Below are positions 14,302 to 22,295 of a stretch of 64,000 nucleotides of DNA, in pieces. The first letter of the stretch is position 1, and the number at the start of each line of letters is the position of its first letter. The position numbers and the translations under genes were made by a program. This DNA comes from Streptomyces sp. NBC_01317 (GTDB lineage: Bacteria > Actinomycetota > Actinomycetes > Streptomycetales > Streptomycetaceae). The stretch lies in assembly GCF_035961655.1 (NCBI RefSeq), contig NZ_CP108393.1:5751001-5815000 (forward strand), written 5' to 3'. The notes beneath the pieces were generated by a model. It was not told the DNA's origin. It saw only the letters and a program-made list of their open reading frames with translations, and made no database searches.

Positions 14302-15939
14302 GTGCCGTCCTTGTTGCACTACGCCGTCGTCACCGATCCGACCTCGCTACCCGCCTCGCAGCCCGGGGCGCCGTCCGTGGGGACGGTGTACGTCATCGTC
14401 TCCAACACCCACCAGTCCGATGTGAGGTGGGAATACATCGATGTGGAGATACCGGTCGGCACCGGTCCGTCCGACCTGACGGACGATCCCACGGTGATCA
14501 GCGCGAGTGCCGACCTGGACTACACGGCATGGCTTGAGCCGGCACCCGATTTCAGCTGGAACGCCGGCCTCGGGCGCTTTCGGGCCCATCACCCCCAAGG
14601 GGGCGGCAGATTAACCCTGCCTTACGACCAGTCGTTGATCCTGAAGCTGGACGGCATACCGGTTTCCGGTACGGCGGGGCTGATCCGGCTGCGCATACTG
14701 GAGAAGTCCGGTGGCGGTGACGACAACGTACCGATGCGGCGGGATCATTTCACCACCACGCTCGGATTGGTGAAGCAGGCCGCCCCGAGGATTCCGCGCA
14801 ACTTCCGTCCGGAGAAGAATTCGTTGGTGGATGTGGATGCCGGTGGGAGTGTCGTTCTGAAGTGGGACGGGCCCGACAACCTCGATTACTGGATCCGTGA
14901 TCCGGAAGGAAACGAGACGGTGGTCGCGACGGCGGCGGCCCAGGGATCTCCGGTGAGGCAACAGCCCTACATGTGGTCGCCCATCGTCCCGCCGAAGCGA
15001 GGTACCACGTACACCCTGGTGGCGGGGGTGCGGGGCACGGGACAGCCGGAGCAGGGGTACTTCCTCACCACCACCGTCCACGCACTCGTCCCCGAGTTCG
15101 GGAGCGGGACCCGTACGCCGTGGGTCGAGGGGACGGTCAACCAGGGCCGCGTCACCTTCTCCGCCGACGGCGCGGAGATCCGTAACGGCAGCGGAGGGTG
15201 GGGGACGATCCACGCCGACAAGGCCGACGTGAATGGCGTCAACACCAAGTGGGTGCAGGGGCGTGACACCAACGACGGTCGGATCGAGTTCCCCGACACC
15301 GGGCTCGACGTCTTCCACGGGCAGGGGCGGGAGTGGGGGACTGTCCATGCCGACAAGGCGGACGTGAACGGTGTCAATACGAAGTGGGTGCAGGGGCGTG
15401 ACACCAACGACGGGTGGATCGAGTTCCCGGACACCGGGCTCAATGTCTTCCACGGGTCGGGGCGGGAATGGGGGAACGTCCACGCCGACAAGGCCGACGT
15501 GAACGGCGTCAACACCAAGTGGGTGCAGGGGCGCGACACCGGCGACGGCTGGATCGACTTCCCGAAGTCCGGGGTACGGGTATTCGCGGACGGGCAGAAC
15601 GAATGGGGCACCCTCAAGGCCGGCAAGGCCGATCTGGACGACCTGATCACCGGCGAGGGAAAGGTGCGGGGGCACTTCATCGTGGAGGGAGGGATGAAGC
15701 TGAGCCACGAAGGCCAGTCGCTGTTCCTCACTCTTCCCGACCGGATCGTCTTCGAGGGGATCAACGACTTCAAGAAATGGGTGACGTTCGCCGACGGCCT
15801 GGCGGTCACCTACAGCAAGACAGGCTCCGTCTGGATCAGCAAGGCGTCCAAGGGACTGAGCGTCCACGGCGACCTCCAGGTCGACGGAGTCATCTCCGTG
15901 ACAACCGGCGGCAACTCGCCGCAGGTCAGGACTCTGTAG
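14302..15939 (+). CDS. tandem-repeat fibre-like protein, contains TTA codon
   Basis: A 545-residue protein started by GTG after AAGGGAG (14287-14293). The first ~300 residues contain beta-rich, immunoglobulin-like stretches (VGTVYVIVSNTHQSDVRWEY; VVLKWDGPDNLDYWI; TYTLVAGVRG). Residues about 300-435 are three near-identical 45-residue repeats, each running WGTxHADKADVNGVNTKWVQ then GRDTNDGWIEFPDTGLxVFHG, followed by a partial fourth and a C-terminal part with VHGDLQVDGVIS. No signal peptide or membrane helix is seen. The repeat style and the 'KADxxG' and 'GDLxVDG' motifs recall phage tail fibres and other beta-solenoid tips, but I cannot assign a family. Codon 104 is TTA (14611-14613), implying bldA-dependent expression. 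Its stop overlaps that of the convergent GntR gene by 14 bases. Confidence 0.8.
   Translation: MPSLLHYAVVTDPTSLPASQPGAPSVGTVYVIVSNTHQSDVRWEYIDVEIPVGTGPSDLTDDPTVISASADLDYTAWLEPAPDFSWNAGLGRFRAHHPQGGGRLTLPYDQSLILKLDGIPVSGTAGLIRLRILEKSGGGDDNVPMRRDHFTTTLGLVKQAAPRIPRNFRPEKNSLVDVDAGGSVVLKWDGPDNLDYWIRDPEGNETVVATAAAQGSPVRQQPYMWSPIVPPKRGTTYTLVAGVRGTGQPEQGYFLTTTVHALVPEFGSGTRTPWVEGTVNQGRVTFSADGAEIRNGSGGWGTIHADKADVNGVNTKWVQGRDTNDGRIEFPDTGLDVFHGQGREWGTVHADKADVNGVNTKWVQGRDTNDGWIEFPDTGLNVFHGSGREWGNVHADKADVNGVNTKWVQGRDTGDGWIDFPKSGVRVFADGQNEWGTLKAGKADLDDLITGEGKVRGHFIVEGGMKLSHEGQSLFLTLPDRIVFEGINDFKKWVTFADGLAVTYSKTGSVWISKASKGLSVHGDLQVDGVISVTTGGNSPQVRTL
15199..15603 (+). repeat. three tandem 135-bp coding repeats
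   Basis: Units begin at 15199, 15334 and 15469 and a diverged partial unit follows from 15604. They are highly similar at DNA level, so they arose by recent duplication, and unit number may vary between strains. Each encodes 45 residues of the fibre-like protein. Confidence 0.92.
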
Positions 15940-16693
15940 CCAACGGCATGTCCGGCCCCGCCGTCCGGGCCAGCGGGGCCGCTGCCGCCGAGTTGGAGAC
16001 GCTGAAGGCCACCGTGCCCGCGCGGTAGCGGTCGTCCGTCCATTCGATCGTGCGGCCCGCCGCCGTGTAGGTCAGGTAGCGCTGGCGCAGGAGGGGGCTG
16101 CCGCGGCGGACGTGGAGGAGGCGGGCGTCCTCGCTGCCTGCTGCCACCGCGTCTATCAGGTGCTCGCCGTAGTGCGCCACGATGCCCGCGTTCTCCGCGA
16201 TGCTGTTCATGATCGAGACGCAGTCGTCGGGCAACTCCCGTACGGCGGGGGCCACCCAGTCCGTGTACGCCGTCCGCTCCACCAGGACCGGTTCGCCGTC
16301 CAGGCGCCGCAGGCGGAGCACGTACAGGACTTCGGCCCCCGCCGTCGTCCCGAGCCGGGACGCCTCTTCCGGGTTCGCGGGGCGGGTGACGCGGCTGAGG
16401 ATCAGGCTCGACGGTTCGCGGCCCATCGCGTGGGCCCACTGCGCGAAGCTGTTCAACTGCTGGAAGCTGTGCCGCAGTTCCTGCCGCAGTACGACGCGTC
16501 TCGCCCCCTGCCGGGAGCCGATGAGGCCCTCCGAGGCGAGCAGGCCCACCGCCTGCCGTACCGTGCCGCGCGAGACCGACCAGCGGGCCGCCAGGTCGCT
16601 CTCCGACGGCAGCCGCGCCCCCACCGGATGCTCACCCGCCAGGATCGCCTGCCTCAGCGCCTCCGCGATCTCCAGATAGCGCGAACTCGGCAC
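15926..16693 (-). CDS. GntR-family regulator with UTRA domain
   Basis: A 255-residue HutC-type regulator. The winged helix covers about residues 3-72 (SSRYLEIAEALRQAILAG, RLPSESDLAARWSVSRGTVR), and the UTRA ligand domain about 90-250 (SRLGTTAGAEVLYVLRLRRL, LVERTAYTDW, LLRQRYLTYTAAGRTIEW). The GTG at 16693 follows a GAGGGGG site; the open frame to 16816 adds a repetitive, unlikely N-terminus. It is divergent from an ABC importer operon of the phosphonate/iron/polyamine type and most likely controls it, with a UTRA ligand related to the transported compound. A candidate operator lies at 17006-17019. Confidence 0.9.
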   Translation of the reverse strand: MPSSRYLEIAEALRQAILAGEHPVGARLPSESDLAARWSVSRGTVRQAVGLLASEGLIGSRQGARRVVLRQELRHSFQQLNSFAQWAHAMGREPSSLILSRVTRPANPEEASRLGTTAGAEVLYVLRLRRLDGEPVLVERTAYTDWVAPAVRELPDDCVSIMNSIAENAGIVAHYGEHLIDAVAAGSEDARLLHVRRGSPLLRQRYLTYTAAGRTIEWTDDRYRAGTVAFSVSNSAAAAPLARTAGPDMPLATES

Positions 16694-17005
16694 GCCTGCC
16701 CCCTCGGTCGATGAGCTGTACTCGGTGAGCCGTACCCGATGAGCTGTGCTCAGTGGGCTGGGCTCCATGAACCGGGCTTCATGAACTGTGCGCAGATGCG
16801 CCCACCCGTCGCGCACCCGCTCTTCACTCTAACCGCACGTGAAACCTGCGTGTCCAGGGAGGAGATGGCTCGTAAGATCCCGAAAAGTTCCTCCCTCGCG
16901 GCCGTGATCAGGTCGTTATGGGTATTTGTGTCTTCCTCGGGTCGTGTGGCCGCAGACACCGGACGTTCACTCACGCGACACCTGAACCGTGCGAACTGAT
17001 GCCAG

Positions 17006-17019
17006 CTTGTATGAACAAG
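17006..17019. promoter_or_regulatory. candidate GntR operator
   Basis: CTTGT-ATGA-ACAAG is a perfect inverted repeat with a four-base spacer, about 34 bases before the GTG of the binding-protein gene. HutC-subfamily GntR proteins bind short AT-containing dyads of this size, and the only local GntR gene is divergent. Assignment is by position and form. Confidence 0.5.
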
Positions 17020-17052
17020 TGAGACCCACCCTCGCTCCCCGGGAGACCCAGC

Positions 17053-18219
17053 GTGACCCGACTCCGCGTCCGTCCCCACGGCAGGCTGATAGCCGCCGTG
17101 GCGCTCAGTACCGCCGCGCTCACCGCCCTCACCGCCTGTGGCGCCAAGTCCGACACCGCCGACGCCACCACGGCCGGCGGCGTCAAGGCCGGGGCCGCCA
17201 CCTCCGTGGCCGACTTCGGCAGCATGGACGACCTGGTCGCCGCCGCCGAGAAGGAGGGGACGCTCAACACGATCGCGCTCCCGCCGGACTGGGCGAACTA
17301 CGGCGAGATCATCAAGGCCTTCGAGGCCAAGTACAAGATCAAGATCAAGAACGAGACCCCGGACGCCGCCAGCGCCGACGAGATCAACGCCGTCAAGTCC
17401 CGCAAGGGCCAGGACCGCGCCCCCGACGTCGTCGACCTCGGTGTCCCGTTCAACCAGAGCGGCGCCGCCGAAGGCCTCTTCGCGCCGTACAAGGTCGCTT
17501 CGTACGACAAGATCCCGGCCGAGCAGAAGGACGCGCAGGCCCGCTGGTACAACGACTACGGCGGCTACATCTCCATCGGCTGCGACGCCTCGCGCATCAA
17601 GGTCTGCCCCACGACCTTCGCCGACCTCCTCAAGCCCGAGTACAAGGGCAAGGTCGCCCTCAACGGCAACCCGAACAAGTCCGGCTCGGCCTTCGGGGGC
17701 GTGTACGCGGCCGCCCTCGCCAACGGTGGCTCCTTCACGGACATCCAGCCCGGCATCGACTTCTTCGGCAAGCTGAAGAAGAACGGCAACTTCATCCCCG
17801 TCGAGTCCACCCCGGCCACGGTCGAGAAGGGCGAGACGCCCATCTCCATCGACTGGGACTACCTGAACGCCAGTTACGCGGGCGAGTTCAAGTCCAAGGG
17901 CCTCGACTGGAAGGTCTCCGTCCCCACGGACGGCGTCTACGCCCAGTACTACTCCCAGGCCATCAACAAGGACGCGCCGCACCCCGCCGCCGCCCGCCTG
18001 TGGATGGAGTACCTGTACAGCGCCGAGGGCCAGAACCTGTGGCTCAAGGGCTTCGCCCGGCCGGTCCTGCTGCCCTCGATGACCGCCGACGGCACGGTCG
18101 ACAAGACCCTCGTCGCCAACCTCCCCCAGGTCGCCGGCACGCCGACGTTCCCCAAGTCCGCCGACCTCGACGCCGTCAAGGCCGTCCTCGCCAAGAACTG
18201 GGACAAGGCCGTCTCCTGA
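17053..18219 (+). CDS. ABC importer substrate-binding lipoprotein (2-aminoethylphosphonate-like)
   Basis: A 388-residue periplasmic-type binding protein anchored to the membrane by a lipobox (LTALTAC, cysteine 29). The body is a type 2 binding fold of the AfuA/PhnS class: LNTIALPPDWANYGEIIKAFE, the pocket loop DVVDLGVPFNQSGAAEGLFAPY, RWYNDYGGYISIGCDAS and AARLWMEYLYSAEGQNLWL. These are features I associate with binding proteins annotated for 2-aminoethylphosphonate, though the class also includes iron and thiamine binders. GGGAG precedes the GTG. It is the first gene of a tightly packed operon with two permeases, an ATPase and a HAD phosphatase. Confidence 0.85.
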   Translation: MTRLRVRPHGRLIAAVALSTAALTALTACGAKSDTADATTAGGVKAGAATSVADFGSMDDLVAAAEKEGTLNTIALPPDWANYGEIIKAFEAKYKIKIKNETPDAASADEINAVKSRKGQDRAPDVVDLGVPFNQSGAAEGLFAPYKVASYDKIPAEQKDAQARWYNDYGGYISIGCDASRIKVCPTTFADLLKPEYKGKVALNGNPNKSGSAFGGVYAAALANGGSFTDIQPGIDFFGKLKKNGNFIPVESTPATVEKGETPISIDWDYLNASYAGEFKSKGLDWKVSVPTDGVYAQYYSQAINKDAPHPAAARLWMEYLYSAEGQNLWLKGFARPVLLPSMTADGTVDKTLVANLPQVAGTPTFPKSADLDAVKAVLAKNWDKAVS

Positions 18220-19112
18220 TGCCCACCCAGACCCTGCCCGCACCGGGCGCCGCCGACGGCACACGCCGTCGGCGGCGGGCGCCGCGCGCCTGGCTCGGTA
18301 CGCTGCCGCTGCTCGTCTTCGCCGGACTGTGCTTCGGACTTCCCGTCGGCGCCCTGCTGTACGGGGCCGTCACCCATAAGGAGCCGGGCCGGGCCACCTC
18401 GCTGACCGGCGAGAACATCACCACGACCCTCCAAGGGCCCTACCTCAACTCCCTTGCCGGAAGCGTGGAGTTGTCCGCCCTCACCGCCCTCGTCGGCACC
18501 GTCCTCGGCATGCTGATCGCCCAGGCCGTCGTCACCTCGCGCGGCGGCGCGCTGCGGGAGTCCGTCCTCACCGCGTCCGGGGTGCTCGCCAACTTCGGCG
18601 GCATCCCGCTCGCCTTCGCCTTCGTCGCCACCCTCGGCATCTCCGGTGTGGTCACCCAGCTCGTGCACCTCGACTCGCTCGGCTGGAACCTCTACTCCTT
18701 CACCGGCCTGTCCGTGATCTACCTCTACTTCCTCGTCCCGCTGATGGTCCTGATCAGCGTCCCCGCGCTGGACGGGCTGCGCCCGCAGTGGCGCGAGGCC
18801 GCGCAGAACGCCGGCGCCACCGACGGGCAGTTCTGGCGCCACGTCGGCCTGCCCGTCCTCGCGCCCACCCTGCTCGGCGGATTCGTGCTGCTCTTCGGCA
18901 GCGCCTTCGCCGCGTACGCCACCGCCGCCGCGCTGGTCGGCGGCTCCGTCCCGCTCGTCACCCTCAAGATCGCGGACGCGCTGTCCGGCAACGTCCAGGT
19001 CGGTCAGGAGAACGTGGCGCTCGCGCTGAGCCTCGACATGATCGTGATCGCCGGACTGGTCATGGCGGTCTATCTGCCCCTCCAGCGACGGAGCACCCGA
19101 TGGCTGCACTGA
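18219..19112 (+). CDS. ABC importer permease 1
   Basis: A 297-residue inner-membrane permease with six predicted helices (first: WLGTLPLLVFAGLCFGLPVGALLYG). The coupling loop EAAQNAGATDGQFWRHVGLPVL matches the EAA motif that docks on the ATPase. The ATG shares a base with the stop of the binding-protein gene (TGATG), so translation is coupled. The reading frame continues upstream for over 1 kb, but that portion is an arginine-rich shadow of the binding-protein gene. Confidence 0.9.
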   Translation: MPTQTLPAPGAADGTRRRRRAPRAWLGTLPLLVFAGLCFGLPVGALLYGAVTHKEPGRATSLTGENITTTLQGPYLNSLAGSVELSALTALVGTVLGMLIAQAVVTSRGGALRESVLTASGVLANFGGIPLAFAFVATLGISGVVTQLVHLDSLGWNLYSFTGLSVIYLYFLVPLMVLISVPALDGLRPQWREAAQNAGATDGQFWRHVGLPVLAPTLLGGFVLLFGSAFAAYATAAALVGGSVPLVTLKIADALSGNVQVGQENVALALSLDMIVIAGLVMAVYLPLQRRSTRWLH

Positions 19113-20083
19113 CCCCCACCGCGACCGCCGCCCCGCGCGACGACACGCCGTCGGACGGGGGCGGTACGGTACGGGCCCGGCGCCCCCGCCGCCGTATCTG
19201 GCGCGGTGTGGTCCTGGCCCTGGCGGGCGTCTACTTCGTCGTCCCGCTGCTGGCCTCGTTCGTCTTCACCGTCCACACCCCCGGACAGGGCGTCTCGTTC
19301 GACGCGTACACCGGCATCCTGTCCGCCGACGGCTTCACCCAGAGCCTGTTCCTCTCCCTGGGCCTGGCAGCCGCGACCATCGCGCTCGTCCTGCTGCTGA
19401 CCGTGCCGGCGCTGATCGCGGTACGGCTCGGCGCGCCCCGGCTGCGGTCCGTCGTCGAGGTCGTCTGCATGCTGCCCCTGGTGGTGCCGCCGATCGCGCT
19501 GGTCAGCGGGATCACGACCGTACTGCGCTGGGGCCCGGACCACCTGTCCACCACCCCGCTCTACCAGACGTTCATCGCCGTCCAGGACGAGTCGTTCCCG
19601 CTGGTGCTGGTGTTCGCGTACACCGTGCTGGCGCTGCCGTTCGTCTACCGTTCGCTGGACGCCGGGCTGAGCGCGATCAACGTCACGACGCTCGTGGAGG
19701 CCGCCCGCAACTGCGGGGCGCGCGTCCCGTACACCGTCCTGCGCGTCATCCTGCCCAACCTGCGCTCCGCGCTCGCCAGCGCGTCCTTCCTGACCCTCGC
19801 GCTGGTGCTCGGCGAGTACACCATCGCCGCGCTGCTCGGATTCCGGCCCTTCGCGGTGTGGATCGTCTCGATCTCCGGCTCCGAGGCGCAGACTTCGGTC
19901 GCGGTGTCCCTGCTCAGCCTGCTGATCACCTGGCTCCTGCTGCTGGTGCTGTCCCGTGTGGGGTCCCGCTCGGGGGCCGGCGCCGGTGCCGCCGCCGCGG
20001 GGTCCGCGCCCGCCGGCGGCTCCGCACCCGGGACCAGCAGCTCGCCCACTGCCCCGTCCGCCTCGTCCGCCGCCAAGGAGTAG
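19100..20083 (+). CDS. ABC importer permease 2
   Basis: A 327-residue partner permease. After a polar N-terminus, six membrane segments begin with GVVLALAGVYFVVPLLASFVFTV. The EAA loop is EAARNCGARVPYTVLRVILPNL. The C-terminal 35 residues are a low-complexity Gly/Ala/Ser/Pro tail. It overlaps the preceding permease by 13 bases and ends with an AAGGAG that serves the next gene, so the operon is continuous. Confidence 0.9.
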   Translation: MAALTPTATAAPRDDTPSDGGGTVRARRPRRRIWRGVVLALAGVYFVVPLLASFVFTVHTPGQGVSFDAYTGILSADGFTQSLFLSLGLAAATIALVLLLTVPALIAVRLGAPRLRSVVEVVCMLPLVVPPIALVSGITTVLRWGPDHLSTTPLYQTFIAVQDESFPLVLVFAYTVLALPFVYRSLDAGLSAINVTTLVEAARNCGARVPYTVLRVILPNLRSALASASFLTLALVLGEYTIAALLGFRPFAVWIVSISGSEAQTSVAVSLLSLLITWLLLLVLSRVGSRSGAGAGAAAAGSAPAGGSAPGTSSSPTAPSASSAAKE

Positions 20084-20085
20084 CC

Positions 20086-21201
20086 ATGTCTTCCACGTCC
20101 ACCGCGACCGCCGAGCGGCCCGGGGAGCCGGGCGCTCCCGGCGCCCTGGTCGAATTCCGGGGCCTGCGCCGGGAGTTCGGCCCCACCGTCGCCCTCGACG
20201 GCCTCGACCTGACGGCCAGGCCGGGCGAACTCCTCGCCCTGCTGGGCCCGTCGGGCTGCGGCAAGACCACCGCCCTGCGCGTCCTCGCCGGCTTCGAACA
20301 CCCCGACGCGGGCGAAGTGCTCGTGGACGGGAAGGACATCACCGGGGTGCCGGCCAACCGCCGTGACGCGGGCATGGTGTTCCAGTCGTACAGCCTCTTC
20401 CCGCATCTCAACGCCCGCGACAACGTGGCCTTCGGCCTGCGGGTACGGAAGGTGTCGACCGCCGAGCGCCACCAGCGCGCGGACGAACTCCTCGAACTGG
20501 TCGGCCTGCCCACCCACGCCGGCCGCTTCCCGCACCAGATGTCCGGCGGTCAGCAGCAGCGCGTGGCGCTCGCCCGCGCGCTGGCCCTGCGGCCGCGTGT
20601 CCTGCTGCTGGACGAGCCGCTGTCGGCGCTCGACGCGAAGGTCCGCCTCTCGCTGCGCGAGGAGATCCGCCGGCTCCAGCTGTCGCTGGGCATCACCACC
20701 ATCTTCGTCACGCACGACCAGGAGGAGGCGCTGTCCATGGCCGACCGGGTGGCCGTGCTCAACGCGGGGAAGCTGGAGCAGTGCGCGGCGCCCTCGGAGC
20801 TGTACGAGCGGCCCGCGACGGCGTTTGTCGCGGAGTTCGTCGGCACCATGAACCGGCTGCCCGGACGGCTCACCGACGGGGGCCGGGTCGAGGTCGCGGG
20901 CAGTGTCCTGCCCGTGGACGGCGAGATCCCGGCCGGGCGCGAGGTGGAGGTCCTGCTCCGTCCCGAGAACGTCACGGCGACGCCGGACCCGGACGGCACC
21001 GCCACGGTCGTCTCCGCGTCCTTCTTCGGCTCGGTGACCCGGGTCCTGCTCGACCTGCCCGGCGGGGGCACGGTCAAGGCCGACGTGGCATCGCGTGACG
21101 CGGGCGAGCTGGTGCCCGGGGTACGGGCGTCCGTCCGCCCGGCCGACCGGCCGGTGCTGGTCGTGGCAGCCGCCACCCCGTCCGCCGGGAAGGCGGCGTG
21201 A
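20086..21201 (+). CDS. ABC importer ATP-binding protein
   Basis: A 371-residue ATPase that powers the importer. The Walker A motif is GPSGCGKTT (residues 54-62), the Q-loop VFQSYSLFPH, the signature MSGGQQQRVALARAL (about 151), Walker B LLLDEPLSALD (about 173) and the switch histidine FVTHDQEEALSMADR. The last ~130 residues are a TOBE-type regulatory domain (EVEVLLRPENV). It starts two bases after the second permease, with AAGGAG upstream, and overlaps the HAD gene by GTGA. Confidence 0.93.
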   Translation: MSSTSTATAERPGEPGAPGALVEFRGLRREFGPTVALDGLDLTARPGELLALLGPSGCGKTTALRVLAGFEHPDAGEVLVDGKDITGVPANRRDAGMVFQSYSLFPHLNARDNVAFGLRVRKVSTAERHQRADELLELVGLPTHAGRFPHQMSGGQQQRVALARALALRPRVLLLDEPLSALDAKVRLSLREEIRRLQLSLGITTIFVTHDQEEALSMADRVAVLNAGKLEQCAAPSELYERPATAFVAEFVGTMNRLPGRLTDGGRVEVAGSVLPVDGEIPAGREVEVLLRPENVTATPDPDGTATVVSASFFGSVTRVLLDLPGGGTVKADVASRDAGELVPGVRASVRPADRPVLVVAAATPSAGKAA

Positions 21202-21944
21202 ACACGCCGGCCCCACCACCACCCGCCGTTCCCCCGGCGGCCCCGTCGCCCGTCCCCTCACCCGCCGCCGTCCTCTTCGACATGGACGGCACCCTCGTCG
21301 ACACCGAGGTGCTCTGGTGGGAGACGGCCGACGAGGTCGCCTCCGGGCTCGGCCACCGGCTCGGTGACGCCGACGCGCCCGAGGTCGTGGGGCGGGCCGT
21401 CCAGGACACCGCCGCCCATCTCGTACGGGTGGCGGGCACCGGCCACGCCGGGCGCGTCGCGGACGAGCTGGCCGGGTCCTTCTTCCGGCGCGTCGAGAAG
21501 GGCGCCCCGCTGCGCCCCGGCGCCCAGCGGCTGCTGGCCGAGCTGGAGCGCGCCGGTGTGCCGTTCGCCCTGGTGAGCGCGTCGCCCCGGGCCGTCGTGG
21601 ACTCCGTGGTCGCCGGGGCCCTGGCCGAGGTGCGCTTCGCCTTCACGCTGTCGGCCGACGACACCGTACGGACCAAGCCGCACCCCGACCCGTACCAGGA
21701 GGCGGCCGACCGCCTCGGTGTGCCCACCGGGGCGTGTGTGGCCGTGGAGGACTCGCCCGACGGCAGCGCCTCGGCCCAGGCGGCCGGGTGCGCGGTCCTG
21801 GTGGTGCCGTCGATGCTGCCGGTGCCCCCGGCGGACCGGCGGTACTTCGCACGGAGCCTGGAGGACGTGGATCTGGGGGTGCTGCGCGCCTGCGCGGCCG
21901 GAAACGCTCCCGACGGCGGTCCTCACGGCCCTGCGGCAGAGTGA
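21198..21944 (+). CDS. HAD-superfamily phosphatase, beta-PGM-like
   Basis: A 248-residue hydrolase. Motif I is FDMDGTLVDTE (nucleophile Asp28, acid/base Asp30), motif II VSASPR, and motif III/IV KPHPDPYQEAADRLG with VAVEDSPDGSASAQAAG. It should remove phosphate from a small metabolite. It is not a canonical PhnX phosphonatase, which differs around motif I, so any role in phosphonate breakdown is guesswork from its place as last gene of the importer operon. GTG start overlapping the ATPase stop. The proline/alanine-rich first 20 residues may be dispensable. Confidence 0.88.
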   Translation: MNTPAPPPPAVPPAAPSPVPSPAAVLFDMDGTLVDTEVLWWETADEVASGLGHRLGDADAPEVVGRAVQDTAAHLVRVAGTGHAGRVADELAGSFFRRVEKGAPLRPGAQRLLAELERAGVPFALVSASPRAVVDSVVAGALAEVRFAFTLSADDTVRTKPHPDPYQEAADRLGVPTGACVAVEDSPDGSASAQAAGCAVLVVPSMLPVPPADRRYFARSLEDVDLGVLRACAAGNAPDGGPHGPAAE

Positions 21945-22295
21945 TTCTTGCCACGTTTGATGCGGCACTCGCTCAGAAGAGCGAAATCAAGATCGCCGCG
22001 GGTGGCTGTACTTCCGAAAGGGTGGCACGCCGTGCCACCCTTTTCTCGTTCACTTCTCGAACTCAAACGATCCGAGTCACGCTCGCATGAGCGTAATAGG
22101 TCATGGGCAGGTCATGCCCGCTTCGGACTGTGAAGGGGCGCGGACGGGGGCGCGTTCCGTAGTTCGCTTTCGATCTGCTGGCGGACGGGTGGTTAAGGCC
22201 GTACGACGGTCAGGTGGACGTACCCCCACACCTTCGATCTGGGTATGTTCCCTCCACGTCAGGGCAGCCACCGCGTCGTCGAGGAGTCGAGACCC
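21945..22295. other. intergenic region between importer operon and ppdK
   Basis: The region holds a strong terminator-like hairpin (22017-22043), a smaller one (CGCTC-AGAA-GAGCG, 21969-21982) and a GGGCA-GGTCA-TGCCC dyad at 22105-22119. The stretch to 22090 is less GC-rich than coding DNA here. A 49-residue frame starting with a GTG that overlaps the HAD stop runs through the hairpin to 22090; the hairpin makes real coding unlikely. The ppdK promoter is probably in 22200-22265, but its elements are not clear. Confidence 0.5.
22017..22043 (+). terminator. terminator of the importer operon
   Basis: AAAGGGTGGCACG (22017-22029) pairs perfectly with 22031-22043, and four T's follow on the plus strand, giving a classical intrinsic terminator about 75 bases after the HAD stop. 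The A/T ends make it usable from either strand. Confidence 0.8.
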
